From contig CP142451.1 in NCBI GenBank assembly GCA_038049695.1, positions 128,298,001 through 128,362,000 on the forward strand: 64,000 nt of DNA. Direction: 5' to 3'. The position numbers and the translations under genes were made by a program. The notes beneath the pieces are model-generated. The model was not told where the DNA came from and ran no database searches. It worked only from the letters and a program-made list of their open reading frames with translations. This DNA comes from Cinnamomum chago. Its lineage: Eukaryota; Streptophyta; Magnoliopsida; Laurales; Lauraceae. Position 1 is the first letter of the stretch. Each line of letters opens with the position of its first letter. Of this stretch, positions 12,632 to 24,900 are shown in pieces.

Positions 12632-12937
12632 GGCAAGAAAATAGCTTTGTTATAAAAAATTGGAAATATTTGTGATGGTGGTTACCACTTACCATCATGG
12701 TTTCAGTATGGGTCTTGTGAACCTGCACCCATAGTTCAGGATGTTATCCTGCAATACTCATGCATTGTGTTGTGCCTCAACAATACAAGAACATGGACTT
12801 GGTGACTTGGGCTTGACTTGGATGATTGATTGCTTTCACCTTTTTTTATGAAAGGAATGCTATTAAACAGGAGCAACGACTAGAAAAACGTAAATTGATG
12901 AGCCAACGATAAGACGTGGGGGCATGCCATGTGATGG
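12632..12937 (+). repeat. Direct repeat copy 1 (pair with 13532-13804)
   Basis: The segment shares long identical blocks with 13532-13804, such as GGTTACCACTTACCATCATG and CATGCATTGTGTTGTGCCTC, in the same orientation. About 600 bp of ACGGATT-rich DNA separates the two copies. Confidence 0.85.
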
Positions 12938-13257
12938 TTGTCTATTTGGGGTACATAAAAAATCGCTGATCCATAAAGTCGATTTAATCCGCATATTTTT
13001 AACGTAACCGGAGATAAACGAATTGATGACGGGTTGAAAATCTTATAATCCATTAATAATGGATTGATGATTAATTTAAAATCTTATAATCCGTTAGCAA
13101 CGGATTGGTAACGGATTTCACCCTCAATCAGTAGATTCAATCTAATCCGATCCGTTGACATTAAATATAAATAAAAAGAAGCTTAAGGGGTCTAAATATA
13201 AGTTAAGATGTCTAAATATAAAAAAAGAAAATACTTTAGGGGTCAAAATGTCACTCA

Positions 13258-13260
<3 letters not shown>

Positions 13261-13293
<33 letters not shown>
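13261..13293. repeat. (TA)n microsatellite
   Basis: About sixteen TA units lie between the two copies of the direct repeat. Confidence 0.9.
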
Positions 13294-13294
<1 letters not shown>

Positions 13295-13531
13295 CTATAA
13301 CAAATAAAGTCCTAGACCAAATTTCACTCTAGCCTTAAAAGCATGCTCTTCAAAAAAAATTTAACATTAAATTCATCGGATTGAACGGATTAATCCGATC
13401 CGGTCCTCTACGAATCGGATCGGTTCGGTTTTTAACAATTACGGATTTGTGACGGATTTCAAATCCATCAATCCGTAGGTAACGGATTGGTGACGGATTT
13501 GGCCTAATCTACACCAATCCGATTTATTTTT

Positions 13532-13804
13532 TGGCAAAAAAATAATTTTGTGATAAAAAAAAAAGATTGGAAATATTTGTGACGGTGGTTACCACTTACC
13601 ATCATGGTTTCAGTATGGGTCACTATGGGATGCTATCCTGCATATTCATGCATTGTGTTGTGCCTCAACAATATGAAAACATGGACTTGGAGACTTGGGC
13701 TTGACTTGGATGATTGATTGCTTTCACCTTTTTTCTTTTTTTTTTTATGAAAGGGAGAAAGGAATGCCATTAAATAGGAGCAAGTGGGGGTGTGCCATGT
13801 GATG
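13532..13804 (+). repeat. Direct repeat copy 2 (pair with 12632-12937)
   Basis: This is the second copy, with point differences and small indels relative to 12632-12937. The segment that follows it (13809-14030) recurs near 20.2 kb. Confidence 0.85.
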
Positions 13805-15565
13805 TGTGCGTCAGCTAAAGTTCTTGCTTCATTAAACAAGCAATATCGAACTATATCTTGGCTTGGAGAGTAAATGATTACCAGTTGTTTTGGTGTGTAT
13901 CTAGTCATCTTGAGTCATAAAATTTGTCCTGTCCCTGTCTTTGGGCAGCTAGCCATCACTGCATGTCATCGTATGGATGCAATATCAGTGACGACTCACT
14001 CACGGATGCATGGATACGTGGGTCGAGTCCAAATGTGTTGGAAAAAAGAAAAAATTAGTCTAAGGTGAAGCCATATTAATTAGCTTTTTAGAGTCATTTT
14101 CTGAATGTGTTTTTTCAAAAACACATATATGCCTTTTGAATAAAATATACACTTTCTTGGGGCCCATTTGTGAATGTGTATTTTTAAAAATACATATGTG
14201 CATTTTCAATCAAATGTGTCTCTTGGACCCCTTTGTGTGGATGTGACCCAATCTAAATCCAAAGGGATGTCTTCCAACTTTATAAATTAAGGTTATTTTT
14301 AAAGTTTTTATATAGTATTCAAAATGAAAAAAAATGCATACGAATTCTTTTTTTTTTTAAGATGAAATGTGTATGATGACGTAGATTAAGAGAAGAAATG
14401 TTTGATTTTCATAATGTTTTGGTTGATTTTAAATTTATAATTATTTTGTTAAAAATGGATTTATATGAAAGTGATATTAGTTTTAATATATTATTTAGGT
14501 CACATGAGGCTTAACCTGCATCGCACCGGCCGGGCATGCTCCGTCTATACCCTGCTTTCTCTATGAATCTAAGAAGACATAAAGAATCCACCTCAGCTTT
14601 AAGCCCTCCCCTCATATGATCCTAACCCTTCAATTTTGAGTCTTGAAAGTTTCCATAGCCATTCAAATTTGTTGCGTCAAAATCCAACAACGAATGATAT
14701 TCGGAACAGTGCAAAAGTAGAACGAGCACCAATTTGATAGAGGTTTGTGTGAGCATGTTAAACTGATTAAAGGTGGGTCTCAAATAAAAATTACAAAAAC
14801 TTATAAAAGACGTTGAAGAAGTGAGTTATATAGAAATTTTCAAAATGCATATCTATTTTAACAAAATAGGAAGATCCGAATTATGAGACAATATCTCAAC
14901 AATTAAAATGCTCAGAGGGCTTATGTTTCATTATTTAAAGCTCTACTCTTGAAAAAAAGGTGATTTGGATAAAAATGCAGCCCTTCCTAGTGTTTCTACT
15001 AGGCTCACTATATTTTCAAAAGAGGATTTTATCAAAATAAAATACTTTAGATGATCAGTAGATAAAAATGTCACTTTATCCAACATCGCACTAAATTAGC
15101 ATTTTCGCCCAAAAGGACCTTGTATTTTAACTTTTTTTCAAGGGTCGACGTTGACCTTCGCTAAAACTAGTGAGGGTCGACGTCAAGTCGTTGACCCTCA
15201 TTAAAACTAGTGAGGGTCGACGTCGACTATCCCTAATATAAATCATTCCCAGACATCACCCCTCAAACATGCAATGAGAGTTAAAATCCCTTGACTGCAA
15301 GTTCATAGAGTTGATTCAGGACACTAATGCATTAGAAAGTAGAAATGGCAAATGGTTGATGAAGCCATGAGTTAAGCTCCATTTTGATGTGAAAACAAGC
15401 AAAACCATCCAGTTCTTCATCAAAGCAACTACAAAGTAATGATGTGGAAATTACCATTTACCATGTCTATGTTTTGCCATTTGGTTTATTTGATACCAAA
15501 TGATAGTCTGATATGATAAGTTCCATGCAAATTATTTCAACTACAAAGATATGAAAATTGATGAT

Positions 15566-18372
15566 TGTGTGGGGTGTTTTCCTAAGAGTAGGATTACGTT
15601 AGTCTTGGTTGCAATACCAGCTCAGTTCATCCCTATCTCGGTGTCCAAGTTCGGCAATAGTACCAAGATTCATCTAGCTCGGTAGGTACTAGCTAGCTAG
15701 GCATTTCATTTCGGCTCGGCAACAGTGCCAGCAAGCGCCAATAAGGCACATCGGTAATAATGTCATCTCAACCTCGGTATAAGGCACATCGGTAATAATG
15801 TCAGGATGCATCCGAATCTGGTCTCGGTATCATCTTTAGCTCGGTACGTCCACAGAGATGAGTACTAAACCATGATTGTACTTCCATAAAGTTACAGCAA
15901 CGTTGCAGAACGTGCTGACAGACAAGATGGGCGCCGGATAATGATCAGGTGTTGTCTTTATAATCACATCTACATTGATACGAGATGTCATCTTTTGATT
16001 CAACCAGACAGTATCCCCACCTACCCCCATTAAGGGAGCGCCAAGTGAAACCTCTACATATACAAGGGTAAGAATCCCTTCTCACGTATGCAAGAGAACA
16101 TACAATGCAACGTGTTATAGAACGTTATGCAAGATAGCATCTTATGCTAGCATATTTGCCCTTCTTCTCCATCCTTTTGTTCAGTGATAGCACGAACTCA
16201 GGCATCGGAAAGCCTTCGACTGATGGCAGCCAGGGTCTCTGTTCTCCATTTCTCCTTCCCTTTCAGGTTCTAAGGTAATTTATCTTCCCCAAAAAAGCTT
16301 AAACAGCAAATCACGAGTCTGATACTCACCTAATCTAAGTCCATAATTTTTAGGCACTCACAATTGGCGCCGTTTGTGGGGACTGTAAAATTTCTTCATT
16401 TTGGTCTCTTCCTTGCCGAACTCCCAGTTGCCAGAGACGAGCAGACGATCGTCCTCGGCATGTCTGTTTGAGTCCTCCAGGTCGTGGACGAAGGGCTCCA
16501 ACTTCGGCTTCCCCCGGAGATAATAACTATGACCGTCCTCCGCGTTCTTTCAAAGGTCATATACGTCCTCAATGTCATGACACCAAGGTTAATGCCCAAA
16601 ATCTTGTTGAGTTCAGCGATGCCCATTATTATCTTATAGCCATTGGGCATCAGCTAGCATGGGCCGAGGTGTCATGTCCCCAAGTAGGCCCTAAGAAGAG
16701 GGTGGACGGGGAACCTAACCCCTCCCTCAATTATTGAAACTAACGGGAATAACATCCAGCCATCCCGAAATGAGTAATCCTCGAAAAGGTTCTTCGGGTT
16801 ATCTAGTTTGGTTGGGACATCCTCTAGGATCCCATACATCTCCCTGAAACCAGCCATGGCCTCAGCGGTGTCTGCCCAACTCCTATATGATCATATTTTT
16901 CTAACAGATGGAGAAATTGGGAAAGGCAGAAGCAGAAACCCTAAACCCTAAAGCAGAACCCCTAAACAGATAAAAGGTGGTGTGCAAAGAAAGGGATGAG
17001 GAAGAAAACTCACAACGAATAAAAGGAGACAGTTTCCAGACTTAGGTTCGCTAAGTCAAGATTTCAGCAGGGCTCCAACAGGGTTTTCTTCTCTCTTACA
17101 GCAGAGCTCTCTCTGATGAATGCCAAAAGTGAAGAGGCGAAGGAGGAAAAACCCTATTTATAAATGGAATGGCGCCCGTTCAAATTCCAAAAGGCACGCG
17201 TCGCTTCGAATTCGCTGAACAACCAACCAGATGGAAACATGTGGCACTGCCAGTTCATCTCCCACTTAGATCTAGACGCTCTATTAAATGCATTGGGAAG
17301 ACAAAATAGCAACGTGCTATTTATTGCCTCGGGCAGACGAAGCGTCACCAACTTAATATTTATCACCTCGGGCAGACGAAGCGTCACCGACGTGCTATTT
17401 ATTATTTCGAGCAGTCGAACAGACTTCATGATAAAGATCATATGTCATCAGCCAACACCGAAATGAAATTCAAATTGATACCTCAAATTCTCTCAACACG
17501 ATACTTAGCTCCCGACCTCAAAAAGTTGGAGAACTCCAAGAGGTCGCGAGCTATGGGCAATTGTGTGGGGTGTTTTCCTAAGTGTAAGATTATGCTAATT
17601 TCGGTAGCAGTACCAGCTCAGCTCATCCCGATCTCTGTGTCCAAGTTCAGCAATAGTACCAAGATTCATCTAGCTCAGTAATGGTACCAGCTAGGCATCT
17701 CATTTCGGCTCGGCAACAGTGCCAACAAGTGCCAAGCTTGAACTAGTCTCAATAAGAGTACCAACTAGGCTCATCTCGATCTCGATATAAGGCACCTCGG
17801 CAATAGTGTCAGAATGCATCCGAATCTGGTCTCGGTACCATCTTCAGCTCGGGACGTCCACAGAGATGAGTACTGAACCATGATTGTACTTCCATAAAGT
17901 TACAACAACGTTGCAGAACGTGCTGACAGACAAGATGGGCGCCGGATAATGATCAGGTGTTGTCTTTATTAATCACATCCACATTGATACGAGAGGTTAT
18001 CTCTTGATTCAACCAGACAGTATCCCCACCTACCTCCATAAAGGGAGCGCCAGGTGAAAACCTCTATATCTACAAGAGTAAGAATCCCTTCTCATGTATG
18101 CAAGAGAACATACAATGCAACACGTTATAGAACGTTATGCAAGATAGCATCTTATGCTAGCATATTTGCCCTTCTTCTCCATCCTTTTGTTCAGTGATAG
18201 CACTAACTCAGGCATCGGAGAGCCTTTGGCAAATGGCAGGCATGGTCTCTGATTTCCATTTCTCCTTCCCTTTCAGGTTCTAAGGCGATCTATCTTCCCC
18301 AAAGAAGTTTAAACAACAAATCATGAACCTCATACTCACCTAATCTAAGTCCGTAATTTTTAGGCACTCACA
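15566..18372 (+). mobile_element. Non-autonomous LTR retrotransposon (LARD/TRIM-like)
   Basis: The element is complete at its ends. The left LTR is 15566-16362 (797 bp) and the right LTR is 17562-18372 (811 bp). Both start TGTGTGGGGTG and end CACTCACA. The target duplication ATGAT is perfect (15561-15565 and 18373-18377). A primer binding site at 16365-16382 starts TGGCGCCGTT and matches the complement of the tRNA-Asp 3' end at 15 of 18 positions. The 1.2-kb interior has no protease, integrase or reverse transcriptase. It holds a short frame on the plus strand (16468-16737) and, on the minus strand, a 61-residue frame (16672-16857) whose RFPVHPLLRAYLG segment resembles plant retroelement gag-like proteins. 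Mobilisation would need proteins from another element. Confidence 0.9.
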
Positions 18373-19979
18373 ATGATTAAACAAAAGCTTCTATTGTGAG
18401 GCAAGCAAGTGGGGTCACCAAATCATAAATCAAGTGTTCAATATTAAAGAAGTTCATGCTGAACTGATGATTTCAGCAAATCCTAGCATGATACATGGCT
18501 ACACTGTTTCTCATCTGCTCCAAATATGTCAGCCATCAAAACTAAAATGGAACAGAAAGGTTGGACAAAAAGTATCCTAACTAATGTAATTTTCAATTTC
18601 CATGTTGCTTCTACAAAAGAGAAAAAAAAAATCCCCATGTTGCTCTACATACACAGAAGTGATAAACTCAAAATGATGTTATTAAGAGTCACCAGCAAAA
18701 ACTCTGTTTTTCAATTGGCCAGTACTCTTTTTTAACCTTAAACGAGCTATCTGTAATGCCCTACCTTGGAGTGAAATGATCTACAGACTAGAAACTTTCA
18801 TATATGTCTAACACAAGCACCAAAAGACACAGTCCCGTTCGGATCTTGAAAACCAAGTGCAGGTAACTTTCTTTGTGTGTTAATGAGCGTTCGCATGCTA
18901 GACGACCTAAGTTACCTGTGAGTGAAAATTATTGGTTCTTTGCCATAATCAAATGAGTAAATAAAGTTAGATTTACAGGTAAACAAATTCTTGAACAACC
19001 AAGTTTCAAAGATCAATAAAGAGACTTGAGTTTCTAGTTTCAATGACATGCTATCTTCTATAGTTAATATGTTTTACATCTAGATGAGTCAGGAGGTGGA
19101 GAATGCAGAACAAAAGCATCTCCCATGCACAGTATCCATAATCAGTTCGCCTGTAACTCTATTAACCTTTAATTAGCTATGGCAAAGAACAACACTTACA
19201 CGGGCAGTGAATTATAGGCAACTCAGGCTATCCAAACCGATAAACCCTCATTTAAGTGTAAATTAGGAAGACCCAAACTAGCCAATTGGGAAAACAATCC
19301 AATCTGTCCTAATTTTCAAATCGCTTGCAAAATGATGTACATCTAAACGATCCAAATTTACCCATCACCCGTTTCACAAAAATCCTAAACTCCCGCGCTG
19401 CATCCATCCATAACATCAAGAAGAATGGAATTTGCAACATGATGTACTTAGGGAGGGTCGGCATTGACCCTCACGCCGACCCTCACTAGTTTTAGTCGAC
19501 CCTTGAAAATAAAAGGTTTTTTTTTTCCTTTCTTTTGTAGGAGAGAAGGCTGGTTTGGTGTAAGATTTGCTGGAGTGACATTTTTTGTCTACAGGTCATC
19601 TAAAGTATATTTTTTTTATAAAATGCTCTTTTCAGAAATAGTAGAGACAATCGCCATTAGCCATTGATTTCAATGCGTGGTGATCGACGTAAAGCTATTT
19701 CTCACGAAGATCTCCCTAATATCGCAAACCTTTGTTGCGGTATCACCACTTTTATTGAAATACGTGATATTGCTGAGAATTCACACTTTTCTTTGTATTA
19801 CAATGTTCATTTCCAATAACCCAATAAATTTTTGAGATATCATAAAAATGAAGCACTGTCGAAAACTTGCAGAGAAATATCTAGACTTCAGTCACAGGGC
19901 ATGGCATGATTCGGCTCCCATGAAAATTGACTGTTGATTGTGACCGTACAAGAAAAGCACCAGTGTAGATTAAGGAAAT

Positions 19980-20139
19980 GGATTCCCTATTTGGACCAAT
20001 CAGGGAGTGCCACATGGATTTGAGATGTCATAATCCATCTTCTTAAAAAAAATCCCATCTTTCTTAAAAATTTCTCTTTTCATGTGGCACCCCTGATTAA
20101 TCTAAACAGGGCTTTCCTGTTTGGACCAAATAGGAATCC
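19980..20139. mobile_element. MITE copy 1 (pair with 45246-45420)
   Basis: The left end GGATTCCCTATTTGGACCAA is mirrored at the right end (GGATTCCTATTTGGTCCAAA on the complement). A second inner inverted block, GTGCCACATG, is also present. The same arrangement recurs at 45246-45420, which shows a dispersed family. Confidence 0.75.
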
Positions 20140-20504
20140 GGATCCATAGATGGGTGAAGTAGTGATTATCCAAGTGGGTCGTGTCAAAGTTAAAGTCGTT
20201 GCTTCATTAAATAACGCAACTATAGCTTGGCCTGGAGTGTGAATTATTCCCAGCTGTTTTGGTGCATGTCCTAGTCATCTTTGTGAAAAAGTCGCCGTCT
20301 CTCGTCTTTGGATGTCATTGTATGGGTGCAATTTCACTGTCGACTCGGTCTCTATGCATGGATATGTTGGTCGAGTCCAAATCAGATCATGGCCCACTTA
20401 TACGAAAGTAGAACCGAAGCTGTAATTTGCCTTAGATATTTTATAGCCAAATACAATAGCTAAAACCACCCATGGGGACCAGCATACATGGTTGAACATA
20501 TAAC

Positions 20505-21196
20505 TGTACAAAAAAAAATCCGGTATCACCGTAAAATCGGACCGAACCGACCAAACCATACAGTTCGGATCAATTTTATGTAGATCGATTCAGTCAACGA
20601 TATGAAAATCATAAAAATCGTCTTATATCGGTCGATTATCGGTTTGAACCCACAGTTAACCACCTAAACCGAATCGACCGTATGTATTAACTTGAGTGTT
20701 GAGTTTTGACTATTTTAGCTTTAGGATTTCGTGCTTTCATAGTTTTCTACTTTCATTTATCAACTTACATGAAGATTACAGAGTCACTACTAGAGTGCCG
20801 GTAGTTGGGAGTAAAGTTGCTGCTTCTTTGGTTATTTGCTTTAGTTTGATTTGGAATATGTAATGAATTTAAATATTTATTATGTTTTGTGTTGGATTTG
20901 CTTTGGGATTTGATAACTTTAAATATTTCTGTTTGGTTAAAACTTGGTGAGTACTTGTGCTACTACTTTTTGTAGGTATTTTGATGATTTCTCTCACCAA
21001 TTGAACTGCCATTTTTTGTGAAAAAAAAATAATAAAAAAAACAAAAAAACCGTAAACGAACCAAACCGGTTCCTTTCGATTCGGTTTGAGCACATGGGCG
21101 GTTCGGTTCGATTTGGAAAAATAGAAAACCAATGAATTCGATTTGGTTGATGGTTTTTCCTCTAAATCAATCCTAACTGCCCATGTGCACCACGAT
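20505..21196. mobile_element. ACCGAACC-rich dispersed element, copy 1
   Basis: The first 170 bases (for example TATCGGTCGATTATCGGTTTG) and the last 150 bases (ending GCCCATGTGCA) match 30985-31960 in the same order. The middle differs more. Inverted AACCGAACCG-type motifs near both ends suggest a non-autonomous DNA transposon, possibly hAT-like. The class is inferred. Confidence 0.6.
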
Positions 21197-21921
21197 TCAC
21201 TTGAACAAGACATGGGCAATTTACCCATATTTCATTAAATCCTCATAAATTACATCATTCAAAACTTAGAAACCATAAAGTGAATTGTGAAAATTTTATT
21301 AGACAGTCCTAAATAGTGGGGGCGAGGCATCATGCATGGTTAATATGGATTTTAATCAAATCAGCCTAAACATTGTGCTATAATAATAAGTGAAATCGAT
21401 GTTTTGACATGTTTTGAAATGTAAGTTGTAAAGGTGAGTCTAGATTTTGCCTATGGCTGAAATACATCAACCATCCCATCCGTATTGTGAGCTCTTCATA
21501 GTAAGAGCTGCTGTGGGTAAATTGGATAATTTTGCTTTCATGCTTTCTCAAGCAGTTAGATTTTTCGTAGTAGCACAACAATATAGGATTATTCTTGTGA
21601 CGTTTTTTTTAACAAACGAAGACTTCCTTAGAATACAATGATAGTTCCAAAATATTATACCAACCTCTTAAAACTGAATTGGGCATGTCCTGCTATTAAT
21701 ATGATTTGAATCACACAAATAACACTATTTACATCAACTACTGGCCATACAAAGAAAAAAAAAATCAGAGAATACACTACAAGGAATTACATAACTTTAT
21801 AGACACCAACACACAATAAGTAAAATTTACCAAAAACACACAACCTGAAAAAGATTCAAAGATAATAAAGCAAACACAAGTGCCTATCGTTACAGGACCC
21901 AACAAGATATAAGGTGACTGG

Positions 21922-24900
21922 CTAATGATTGGGGCCCACTAGAGAAAGAAGGAAGGTCCGGTAATGGCCGGACGTCTCCGAGTGTACTTCATCTCCCAAC
22001 GCCTTTCTGTATTTCTTCATATATTCTGCTTTTATATACTGCAAATCAATCTCAGTCCTTGACACCACTACCCTTACGAGTGTTGAATCATCAGTTCCTA
22101 GGCCTTTCATTGCCTTGCGCAAGATCTGAGGAATTTTAAGAGTTGGATAAAGGATTGGGTACCATGTTTATGGTCACATGGAACATATGAAAATGCCATA
22201 CAAATTTCATAGGGAAGCAAATGGTTGATTGTTAAAATGCTTTTGATGCACGAGTTAAAACAGCCAAATGCAGTCTCCTAAACCACCATAACGGAACTTC
22301 TATCATCTAGCTATAGTTTGAAATTTAGATGCACAGCAAATCATAATGATGGCTCTTTCTGCAGAAAGTACACATAAGTTTACATTGCAGAGTGAATTGA
22401 AACAGTGCAGTTCAATGTCTGGAAATACCTTAGCAAAGTATTTAGCAGGATTCTCGGCACATCTTATGATTGTGAGAAGTGCAAACTCAAAGTGTCCAGA
22501 TGTCTCGCTTTTCACTACCTGTACAAAGACAATTTTCTCAAGAACCACCGACAAGATAATAAAACAGAATGTTGGCGACCCATAGGATAAAAATGAGAAA
22601 AACTGAAAACTATAACACTAAAGAGGGATTACTGGACCCCAAATAGATCAGAGATGAGGCTTTGAAGATTATGACGATGGCCCCAAAGAAGAAACGGGCA
22701 CTGGAATGAGGAGATCACCTTTTTGAGAGAACTCCCATACAAATGATGGTAAGCAATAGTAACAGCAGCCAAATGTGCCCAGCTCCGTTCACTGAAAATG
22801 CGAATGAAAGTTTTCTCATCTGTTCCCAGCCTTTTCTCCCCAGCTTTAAAGAGATCCTTGGCATCCCTATCTACCATATTTCGATCAACCTCCGGGCCTT
22901 CGTAACGTGTTGTGCTTACATATGCAAGAAGCAACTGCAAGACAGGAATAACTTCATTATTTTAAGCTTTGATCATACCAAAATGCCCCAGTGATAATAT
23001 ACTAAAGCGCCACTCTTTTGATGGATACAATAGTAAATGCCATCTACTGTGCAAAGGACAATAATACCAAAGATTAGTAAACGTTATAGCTCTCCATGCA
23101 CATCTTAGTCATGGCAGGTACATACACTGGTATAGAAAAATGTCAGCAGTGATGACCTTGACCTCATTAGTAGAAGATGAGTGAGAGCACACAAGTAGTA
23201 AGCCTTTGATATCATTAATATGCCTATAGCTTATGTGAATTTGAGCCTTTGATCCAATTGCGACAGCCCCAAGAGTGGAACTTTAAGATAAAGTGTTCAA
23301 ACTCTTCTTTTTTCTTTTTCGTTTTTTTTTTCTTTTTTGATCGTTAGTTCAAACTCAATTGTAAATGCATGTTTGGAAAATGGACAAACAAATGATAATT
23401 ATGCTACACAGGGTCACATGGCTCAGGATTGTTTGGCGAAAGGCAGAAAGCATGATTGAGTTAAAACATGCCCGCACATTTTAGAATATTTTAAAGCCTA
23501 ATTTAACGGAAAAGTTCCTTAACTCATTTTAAATGTGAAAAAATAAACCAATTGACGGAAGTCCATCTATCAAATATGGTCTTAGTGATTAAAAAGAGCA
23601 AGTAATTAATTAAAGAGAAAAAAAAAAAAAAAAAAACTAGTGGGCTACCAACAGCCAATTGACGAAAGTCCATATACCAAATATGGCCTTAGTGATTAAA
23701 AAGAACAAGTAATTAATTAAGGAAAAAAAAAAAAAACGAGTGGGCATTGACAAGGTTGATAGCCTTAGGAAGACAGATTTGTGCGTTGTGTGGGGAAGTG
23801 AAATAACCTTTTTGTGATCACCAGAAGCTTGATAGTTGATGTCATTCTCAAGGTGAACGCCGAACCTTGCATAGTATGCTTGTTTAAATACTTGTATCTG
23901 GGATGACGTCCGGGAACATATCACTTCAGTGGCAGCTTTCAGATCAACAATATCCCCACTTAATGCATTTCTCACTATGGTTGCATCGCGTCCCGCTGGA
24001 TCATGAATCCAGAGCAAAACTGCTTTCTACGATACGAGGGAAATCGTGAGCATGTGTGACACAAGAAAAACCATATTCATTCACAGTTTACATTTTGAAT
24101 TTAAGACCTGACCAGAATTAACATGGAGAGGACGGCAGTCACTACTGAATTATTGCCATTATAATGATACCTTAAGGTTCCCACTAAGCTCTGAAGACAG
24201 ACGCTTGGTGAGTTCTTCTGAATACATTGCTCTGTATTCTTGCTGTATGAGAGCACGCTGCGTTACATCACGATGGGCAAGAATATTGACTACTTGTGCA
24301 GTGTCACAGCCTAATCCTGAGTAGTGATCATAAAAGAGCAGTTGGCTTCAAAGAGAATATTAATAACAGTTTCTCTACTGTAAAAAGAATAAAAAGATAT
24401 ATATATATATATATTTTTTTTTGGGGGGGGGGGGGGGGGGGGGGGGGGGGTTGGCGTGGCGTGGGTTTGCATAGCTTCTCTAATTTGTCACAACCATTAT
24501 CTACCTCGAAGCACTGTAGGGGTCAAAATTTTAAGTCTGCACAAGGTAGCCCATTCAGTTGTAACCTCATTTGTCCCTGGCCCTTTATACAACATGAAGG
24601 ACCATAGCTCGAGGATGAGCATGAAGATCCCCTTTTATCTTCTTTTTTTTTCTATCCCTGGGAGCCTGCTCACAGGGATCTAGGACTTTTGCAGTATAAC
24701 TGTCAAAAATCCCCACATTTTGATGAAGTTGGTGCAAGAAATACAAAGAACGGGTGAAAGGAAGATCATGGTCAATTAGTGAATTATATACCCACATCCA
24801 GATTTAACAAAACCATCTCCTTCATTCTTTTCTTGCTTTATTTTTCTTTTCTTTATATTTTAAGATTTGTGATTTACAAGCACCATCACTAGAACATCCC

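Larger units (their letters stand above)
10140..15560. other. Intergenic, repeats only
   Basis: No gene is recognised. The stretch contains a MITE-like element (11599-11970), a second MITE-like stretch (about 11971-12215, weak inverted ends), a duplicated 0.3-kb segment (12632 and 13532), a region dense in ACGGATT motifs (about 13000-13520), a (TA)n tract (13261-13293), and a segment (13809-14030) that recurs near 20.2 kb. Confidence 0.5.
18378..21921. other. Intergenic, repeats only
   Basis: No gene is recognised. The stretch contains an inverted counterpart of 15000-15225 (about 19445-19645), a MITE (19980-20139), a segment homologous to 13809-14030 (20178-20388) and an ACCGAACC-rich dispersed repeat (about 20505-21196). 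The last few hundred bases are the presumed 3' region of annexin 2. Confidence 0.5.

Noticed and set aside
16939-16966. CCCTAAA words resembling plant telomere repeat
   Set aside because: Only a few imperfect units inside the LTR element interior; too short for an interstitial telomere array.
24296-24607. 103-codon plus-strand frame containing a Gly run
   Set aside because: The Gly run is the poly-G tract and the rest overlaps annexin intron and exon sequence; no family signature.
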